NCBI RefSeq assembly: GCF_000878195.1
Contig: NZ_JXST01000029.1
Span: forward strand, 25,323 to 89,322
Source of the DNA: Mycolicibacterium llatzerense
GTDB taxonomy: Bacteria; Actinomycetota; Actinomycetes; Mycobacteriales; Mycobacteriaceae
Length of the DNA stretch: 64,000 bases
Direction of reading: 5' to 3'
Shown here one piece after another: positions 59,296 through 64,000 of this stretch; within the stretch, counting starts at the first letter, position 1; each line of letters opens with the position of its first letter. A program made the translations under genes and the position numbers. Under the pieces are notes generated by a model that saw only the letters and a program-made list of their open reading frames with translations, searched no databases and was not told where the DNA came from.

Positions 59296-60694
59296 GCGGC
59301 GTGAGGCCGAACTCGTCGAGCGTCTGCTGGACGAGTTCGCGCAGCACGGCCCGGGTGTTCTCGGCCCCCACCTGGTAGCCGACGATCCCGAGGTTCACCC
59401 GGCCGTTGTAGCGGCCGGACGCGACCACGAGCAGACCCCCGGGCCGCTCGATGTCGGCCCGCTTGACGTTCTGCTCGACACCCCAGCAGTTCAGGAACGT
59501 CGCCTGGTTGACGCCGTCGGGCCGGCACATCAGGTCCGGCAGCTCGGCGAAGTTCGAGCACGTCACCGGCATGTCACCGAGCACCAGGTCAGCCGTCTTG
59601 TCGACCGCGCGCAGCGGAATGAACGGCGTCAGCGGCAGCAGGATGAACGACTCGTCCGGCTGCTCCTTGGCCGTGCTGAGCGAGGTGCGCAGCGCGGCCC
59701 GCAGGTCCGTCAGGTCCTTGGCCACGTGGGTCGGGTCGACGGTCAGATTGGCGAACGCCATGGCATTGGCGCGAGTGTCGTCCATCGAGGTGCGGTCGTT
59801 GACCGCGACCATGAGGGCAATGTTGTTGTCGTGCTTGCGGTGCCGTTCCATCCGGACACCCAGCCGGGCCGCGAACGCCGCGGCCAGCGAGTAGGTGTTG
59901 CCGCCAAGGGCATCGCATTTCGCATCCCACTGCTCGACGTCGATGTGGGTGCCGGCGAACGGCATCAGCACGTGCTCGTCGGGGTTGCTCCCGGTCGGGG
60001 CAGGTCGGGTGTCCCCGGACTTGGAGAGCTCGTGACGCCTGCGGTGGAGCATCTTCGCGGCGGCCACCACGGTCCGCCGGACCTCGGGCCAGTCACGCCG
60101 GGCCTGACGCAGATCGGCGCGGATACCCTGCCACCGGGTCCGGGACCCCGGCTGGGCGTAACCCAGCTCCCGACTCTGGCCCAGGACCGATTCCATGATC
60201 GCGGCCACCGCTCCGGTGCCGTCGATCAGGCAATGCGACAGCGCCAGCGCCACAGCCGTCGAACCGTCGCTGAACGACTGGACGCCCAGGTGCCAGCCGG
60301 GACCGTGCTCGGGATCGATCGGGATCTGCGACCGCTCCTCCAGCCAGTCCGTCAGTTCCGAACGCGGGCGGGCGGTTTCGGCGATGTCGAGCGGCCGCTC
60401 GACGGCCGGCGCGGCGACCCACCGGGCGCGACCGAACGGCAGCGGCGAACGCTCGATGCGCCGGGCCGCCAGGCTCCGGCCGAAGTTCGCGTGGAAACGG
60501 CGCAGGCCGTCGAGATCGACGGGCCCTTCGTAGAACCACATCGCCAGCATGACCTGGACCCGGCCGCTGGCCCGGTACGACAGAAAGGTCGCCTCGTCCA
60601 TGTAGTCCAGACGGTCCTGCGGACGGTCCAGCTCCTGCGGCAGCTTGCCGAACCGGCCGCTGCCGGTCCTCTTCGACCGGGTATCAGTGGACAA
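59282..60694 (-). CDS. Acyltransferase of the WS/DGAT-Pap condensation fold, copy 1
   Basis: A 470-residue acyltransferase-type protein. The catalytic HxxxDG is intact as SHCLIDGTGAVAAIM near residue 155. VNDRTSMDDTRANAMAFANL near residue 300 is the second family block. It is a paralogue of the next upstream gene, with near-identical LLPLTPFIP and VGYQVGAENT-type blocks. Enzymes of this fold transfer acyl chains from a carrier protein or CoA to a hydroxyl, here probably of trehalose or another sugar. It is the last of three acyltransferase genes in a row on the minus strand. Confidence 0.85.
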   Translation of the reverse strand: MSTDTRSKRTGSGRFGKLPQELDRPQDRLDYMDEATFLSYRASGRVQVMLAMWFYEGPVDLDGLRRFHANFGRSLAARRIERSPLPFGRARWVAAPAVERPLDIAETARPRSELTDWLEERSQIPIDPEHGPGWHLGVQSFSDGSTAVALALSHCLIDGTGAVAAIMESVLGQSRELGYAQPGSRTRWQGIRADLRQARRDWPEVRRTVVAAAKMLHRRRHELSKSGDTRPAPTGSNPDEHVLMPFAGTHIDVEQWDAKCDALGGNTYSLAAAFAARLGVRMERHRKHDNNIALMVAVNDRTSMDDTRANAMAFANLTVDPTHVAKDLTDLRAALRTSLSTAKEQPDESFILLPLTPFIPLRAVDKTADLVLGDMPVTCSNFAELPDLMCRPDGVNQATFLNCWGVEQNVKRADIERPGGLLVVASGRYNGRVNLGIVGYQVGAENTRAVLRELVQQTLDEFGLTPLTLY

Positions 60695-60746
60695 GATAGA
60701 CCTGGCCCTTCACTTTTCGATTGTCGAAACTGGGATTGGCGGGGAG

Positions 60747-62159
60747 TTATTCGTAGACGGCAGACAGGCCGAACTCGGCCAGCGTCGCTTCCACGTGCGC
60801 GCGCAGAGCGGCCTTGGTGTTCTCGGCGCCCGGCTGGTAACCGATCACGGCCATCGACACCCGGCCGATCATCTGCATGGAGATGACGGTCAGAATGCCC
60901 TTTCGGTGCTCCATCACCGCGCGCGGAACCTGACCGTCCACGCCGCGTGCCATCACGTACTCGGCCGGCGTTCCGTCGACGCGCGCCAGATCGTCCGGCA
61001 GCACGCCGAGGTTCGAGCAGAACACCGGCAACTCACCGAACCCGACCGCGATGTCCGCGGCCTGGGTGACGACCCGCTTGGGGATGAACGGCGTCAGCGG
61101 CAGCAGCTCCAACTTCTCGTCGGGCTCTTCGCGCATCTTCCGCAGGGCTTCCTTGATGATCGCCCGCGTTTCCGTCAGGTCCTCGGCGACACCCTTCGGA
61201 TTGACCCGGGCGTCACCGATCAGCACCGCGTTGGCGCGGGTGTCCTCGAGCGTGCGGTCGTTGATCGGCACGACCAGCGGCACCACGCCTTCGGCCTCGC
61301 TGAAGCGGCCCACCCGCTCGGACAACCGAGCGGCGAACCCGGCGATCAGCGCATAGCTGTTTCCGCCGAGTGCTTTGGCCCTGGCCTCGAATTCGGCAGC
61401 GTCGATGAACGCGAAGATCGCCGGCACCACCAGGTTTTCCTTGGCACTGGCCGAATCCAGATGGGCCGCGGCTGATTTTCCGGAGCCCCGCAGCTCGCTG
61501 CGCTTCTGGTACGCCTGCTTGGCCGCCGACTTCATCGAACGACCGAGTTCGGGCAGGTCACGGAAGGTCTGGCGGAAGTCGGTGCGCAGCGCCTTCAACG
61601 ACGAGCGGGACCGCGGCTGGGGCAGACCGAGGTCGCGCACCTGGCCCGTCACCGACTCGAACACCGTCAGCATGGCGCCGCCGCCGTCTCCGATGCAGTG
61701 CGATCCGACCAGGCTGACCACGGTGGCACCGTCGTCGAGCGGCTGTACTCCCATGTGCCAGGCCGGACCGAACTCCGGGTCGACCGGGATCTGGGCGTGT
61801 TCGTCGAGGAAGTCGCCCAGCTCGGCGCGCGGACGGACGGTCTCGTACACCCGCAGCGGCGCCGGCGGCCCCAGCGACGACACCCATCGGTGCCGGCCGA
61901 ACGGCAGGATCGACGGCTCGATGCGCCGACCGGCCAGACCGTGACCGAAGTTGTAGTGGAACCGGCGCAGGCCCTCCATGTCGACCGGGTGCTCATAGAC
62001 CCAGACGCACTGCATGACGGCTGCCTGCCCGGTGGCCCGCAGGCCCAGGAACATCGCCTGATCGACGTAGTCGAGCACGCGGCCTTGGTCGTCGGCGTTG
62101 CCGTCAGCCAGCCAGCGGCGCAACAAAGGCACACGCGACGCACGCGTGGAGGTCGTCAC
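60747..62159 (-). CDS. Acyltransferase of the WS/DGAT-Pap condensation fold, copy 2
   Basis: A 470-residue paralogue of copy 1 with the same length. The catalytic motif is SHCIGDGGGAMLTVF (HxxxDG intact), and PINDRTLEDTRANAVLIGDA and LLPLTPFIPKRVVTQAAD match copy 1 block for block. The GTG start is three bases after the stop of the third acyltransferase gene, so the genes are co-transcribed. It probably adds a second acyl chain at another position. The exact donor is unknown. Confidence 0.85.
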   Translation of the reverse strand: MTTSTRASRVPLLRRWLADGNADDQGRVLDYVDQAMFLGLRATGQAAVMQCVWVYEHPVDMEGLRRFHYNFGHGLAGRRIEPSILPFGRHRWVSSLGPPAPLRVYETVRPRAELGDFLDEHAQIPVDPEFGPAWHMGVQPLDDGATVVSLVGSHCIGDGGGAMLTVFESVTGQVRDLGLPQPRSRSSLKALRTDFRQTFRDLPELGRSMKSAAKQAYQKRSELRGSGKSAAAHLDSASAKENLVVPAIFAFIDAAEFEARAKALGGNSYALIAGFAARLSERVGRFSEAEGVVPLVVPINDRTLEDTRANAVLIGDARVNPKGVAEDLTETRAIIKEALRKMREEPDEKLELLPLTPFIPKRVVTQAADIAVGFGELPVFCSNLGVLPDDLARVDGTPAEYVMARGVDGQVPRAVMEHRKGILTVISMQMIGRVSMAVIGYQPGAENTKAALRAHVEATLAEFGLSAVYE

Positions 62160-62162
62160 AGA

Positions 62163-63632
62163 TCAGCCCTTCACAGCTCGAATCAGTTCGCTGCGGCAAC
62201 CGTTGTGGCGCAAGGCATCCGAACGGCCGGCACCAGAACCGCCGTCGGCGACCCGCAAGTACACCGCACGCATCGCGTGCAGGTACTTGTCCACCGATTC
62301 GCGGGCGATGGGGTTGTCCGGGTAGGCGATGGTGACCGACGTTTCCTTCTCGGACCGGTTCACCCAGATGCCGATCTGGTACGCCGAGCGGGCATCGCTG
62401 TACACGCGGCCGTTGAGCCGCTCCCACTCGTTCATGATCGCCGGCGACAGCGGCGGCAGGTTGGTGTCGAGGTACGACACCATCGGCACACCCGGGTCCG
62501 CCTTGCGGATCGAGTCCACCTTGCCCTCTGCCAGCTCCAGCACGCGCTCGAACGGGACGTGCGCGAGGTCCATGCCGGCGTCGAACGCCTTCTGCATGGC
62601 GCGGGCCGTGTCGCCGAACGACTCCGGCACCACCGGGACGCTGATCGGCACGACACCGGTGAACCAACCCGTCGTCATGAACTCGGCCGGGGTACGGCGC
62701 GTCGTGGTCGGGGTGATGACGTTGTAGACCGGCCGGCCGGTGAGCTCGTGCTCGGCAAGCGCCGCGCAGGCGATCACGCCGCCGATGACTCGGGCCCCGG
62801 CGGAGATGCACGCCGACTCGAACCGCTCCGACTGATGCTTGTCCATCAACCGGACGGTGAGCATCTCGCCACCGCAGGCCACCGTCGGGTCACCGAGCGG
62901 CAGCGGGAAGCACGGCAGCGTGCCGTCGTTGGCCTCGGCGAACTTGATCCAGTCCTTGACTTCCTGCGACTCCAGCGTCAGCGCCGCGGTGAAATCCGCC
63001 TGCTTGACGCAGTAGTCGTCATAGCTGCCGGCGTCGGCCAACGGGATCGGCGGAGCGCCGCTGACCAGAGCCGCGTACATGAGGTGGATCTCGACCAGCA
63101 CCAGCCCCATCAGCAACGCATCGGTGTGCACGTGGTCGATGCTGAAGTAGAAGGTGAAGTGGTCGTCGCGCTGGATGATGCCGAAGTGGAAGCAGTCCCA
63201 CTGCAGCGGGTCGGGCGTCGCGAGCACGTGGTCACGCCACTGCTGCGCGTTCATCTCGCCGTGCTCGGTGGCCACCAGCTTGATGTCCCGCGGGCTCTTC
63301 GCCGTCCGGCGGACCACCGCGTCGTCGTCCGTGAGCTCGAACCAGCTGTGGAACGTGTCGTGCCGGCGCACGTAGGCGTTGATGACGTGCGTCATCGCCC
63401 GGACGTCGCACTTACCCGGCATGTCCCAGGCCGCGATGTTGAGCCGGGCCATGTCGGTGCCGTTGCGCTCGTGCGAACGGAACGCGCGGATGTGCTGGCT
63501 CTGCTGATAGCTGACCGGAACCGAACTGACCGGTGCATTGCGCAGCTTGGTGAGCGACGCAGAGGAAGGGTTCCAGGAAGTCAGAACGCCCGAGGAACCC
63601 ATCCAGTCATGGATGGTCCTAATCGCAACCAT
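62163..63632 (-). CDS. PapA3/PapA4-type polyketide-associated acyltransferase
   Basis: A 489-residue polyketide-associated acyltransferase, distinct from the two paralogues that follow it. The catalytic block reads SIDHVHTDALLMGLVL near residue 170: the histidine and aspartate of HxxxDG are present, but the glycine is alanine. VITPTTTRRTPAEFMTTGWF and VSYLDTNLPPLSPAIMNEW are also typical. I chose the ATG at 63632 because AGGAG is seven bases upstream; a GTG at 63638 is just before. It lies 64 bases after the polyketide synthase, from which it should receive acyl chains. Confidence 0.87.
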   Translation of the reverse strand: MVAIRTIHDWMGSSGVLTSWNPSSASLTKLRNAPVSSVPVSYQQSQHIRAFRSHERNGTDMARLNIAAWDMPGKCDVRAMTHVINAYVRRHDTFHSWFELTDDDAVVRRTAKSPRDIKLVATEHGEMNAQQWRDHVLATPDPLQWDCFHFGIIQRDDHFTFYFSIDHVHTDALLMGLVLVEIHLMYAALVSGAPPIPLADAGSYDDYCVKQADFTAALTLESQEVKDWIKFAEANDGTLPCFPLPLGDPTVACGGEMLTVRLMDKHQSERFESACISAGARVIGGVIACAALAEHELTGRPVYNVITPTTTRRTPAEFMTTGWFTGVVPISVPVVPESFGDTARAMQKAFDAGMDLAHVPFERVLELAEGKVDSIRKADPGVPMVSYLDTNLPPLSPAIMNEWERLNGRVYSDARSAYQIGIWVNRSEKETSVTIAYPDNPIARESVDKYLHAMRAVYLRVADGGSGAGRSDALRHNGCRSELIRAVKG

Positions 63633-63695
63633 GCTCACTCTCCTGTGCTTCGGTGAATTCAGCGTGCGGCTTCTGTGACGCCCTACCCTGACCCG

Positions 63696-63879
63696 TCATG
63701 TCGAAATCGCCGTCGAAATCGCCTCCCCCAGGCGGTCTGCCAGAGCCCGAACATTCGTGATGTCCGAAGAACCGATCCGGACTCCCGTCTCGGCCTCGAT
63801 ACGTGTCCGCAGTTCAAGCGCCCCGAGCGAATCGAGGCCGTACTCGGCCAACGGACGGTCAGGATCGACAGATCGCCTA
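63696..63879 (-). pseudogene. 3' end of a polyketide synthase (Pks5-like), cut inside its acyl-carrier domain
   Basis: Read on the minus strand, the DNA encodes DPDRPLAEYGLDSLGALELR and continues through RTRIEAETGVRI to a TGA at 63696. This is the second half of a terminal acyl-carrier domain; DSL holds the phosphopantetheine serine. The frame stays open up to the insertion-element boundary at about 63880, about 17 residues before that serine, and the rest of the gene is not in the window. A Pks directly before a PapA gene fits the pks5-type arrangement. The remnant cannot be expressed as an active synthase unless the gene is rejoined. Confidence 0.85.
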
Positions 63880-64000
63880 GGGCGTGTCTCCCGAATGTGA
63901 GGGTGTTATCGGCGACGATTGATCGGTGACACGGATGGATGTGATTTCTGACGAGTTCTGGGCTGTCGTGGAACCCTTGATGCCCTCGCATGAAGGCAAG
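63880..64000 (+). mobile_element. Left end of an IS5-like insertion sequence
   Basis: The left terminal repeat appears to be GGGCGTGTCTCCCGAAT, beginning at 63880 directly after a CTA, within CTAG. This fits IS427-group IS5 elements, which target short TA-containing sites. A transposase gene begins 46 bases in. The right end is outside the window, so length and target duplication cannot be checked. Confidence 0.8.
63926..64000 (+). CDS. IS5-family transposase, N-terminal fragment (cut by window edge)
   Basis: From the GTG at 63926 the frame gives TRMDVISDEFWAVVEPLMPS and then HEGK, the usual opening of IS5-family transposases (ISDEFW, then VVEPLMP). Only 25 codons are visible. It should carry a DDE nuclease domain downstream and moves the element that has split the polyketide synthase gene. 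Its completeness is unknown. Confidence 0.85.
   Translation, partial: MTRMDVISDEFWAVVEPLMPSHEGK

Noticed and set aside
51801..63879. Calling the locus trehalose polyphleate or glycopeptidolipid biosynthesis
   Set aside because: The locus lies beside ileS as in the recalled pks5/LOS arrangement and contains sugar-transfer and methylation genes; no glycopeptidolipid NRPS is present. Phylogeny would be needed to exclude TPP fully.

Overview
The window is high-GC actinobacterial DNA. GTG and TTG starts are frequent, same-strand genes often overlap by ATGA or GTGA, and the mycobacterial families DnaE1, MmpL, PapA, FadD (FAAL), GAP and GT87 are all present. From memory, the order ileS, dinX, ansA, lspA, rluD-like, dnaE1, fadD11 matches the Mycobacterium tuberculosis Rv1536-Rv1550 stretch. 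A FadD/MmpL/acyltransferase/Pks group next to ileS matches Rv1521-Rv1528. I therefore read this as a chromosomal segment of a Mycobacterium or Mycolicibacterium species; the species cannot be told from sequence alone.

Layout. 1-4.7 kb: a minus-strand catabolic group (PucR regulator, TetR regulator, luciferase-like flavin monooxygenase, zinc alcohol dehydrogenase cut by the window edge). 4.8-11.7 kb: plus-strand methylmalonate-semialdehyde dehydrogenase, omega-aminotransferase, a LutABC-type lactate-utilisation operon and an epoxide hydrolase. 11.7-20 kb: an NCS1 transporter and EamA exporter pair, a thioesterase divergent from a LysR gene, a beta-lactamase-like secreted protein, RDD protein, carboxylesterase, lipoprotein and a decayed fadD. 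20-25.3 kb: SAM methyltransferase, dnaE1 and a TetR. 25.7-34.5 kb: a surface-glycan cassette (ABC exporter, GT2, UDP-sugar dehydrogenase, GT4-like, FkbM methyltransferase, polysaccharide pyruvyl transferase). 34.5-41.7 kb: rarD-rluD-lspA, ansA, a membrane acyltransferase, dinX and a small S4 protein. 41.7-46.3 kb: a GAP-like membrane protein followed by three tandem GT87 glycosyltransferase paralogues. 46.3-49.7 kb: ileS with an upstream T-box. 49.7-51.6 kb: a half condensation-domain protein divergent from an HTH protein and a membrane protein. 51.8-64 kb: FAAL-type FadD, FkbM methyltransferase, MmpL, GT1 glycosyltransferase, three acyltransferases and the 3' end of a polyketide synthase.

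Working model. The last 12 kb looks like a lipooligosaccharide-type (acylated trehalose glycolipid) locus. In this model Pks and FadD make and activate the acyl chains, the Pap-type enzymes transfer them, GT1, GT4, GT2 and GT87 enzymes build the sugar part, the pyruvyl transferase and FkbM enzymes decorate it, and MmpL and GAP proteins move it outwards. The most striking feature is at the right edge: an IS5-like element sits inside the acyl-carrier domain of the polyketide synthase, upstream of its phosphopantetheine serine. This should inactivate the synthase and may make this strain a glycolipid-deficient, rough-colony variant. Assignment to lipooligosaccharide rather than another acyltrehalose lipid is inferred from family content and recalled synteny.
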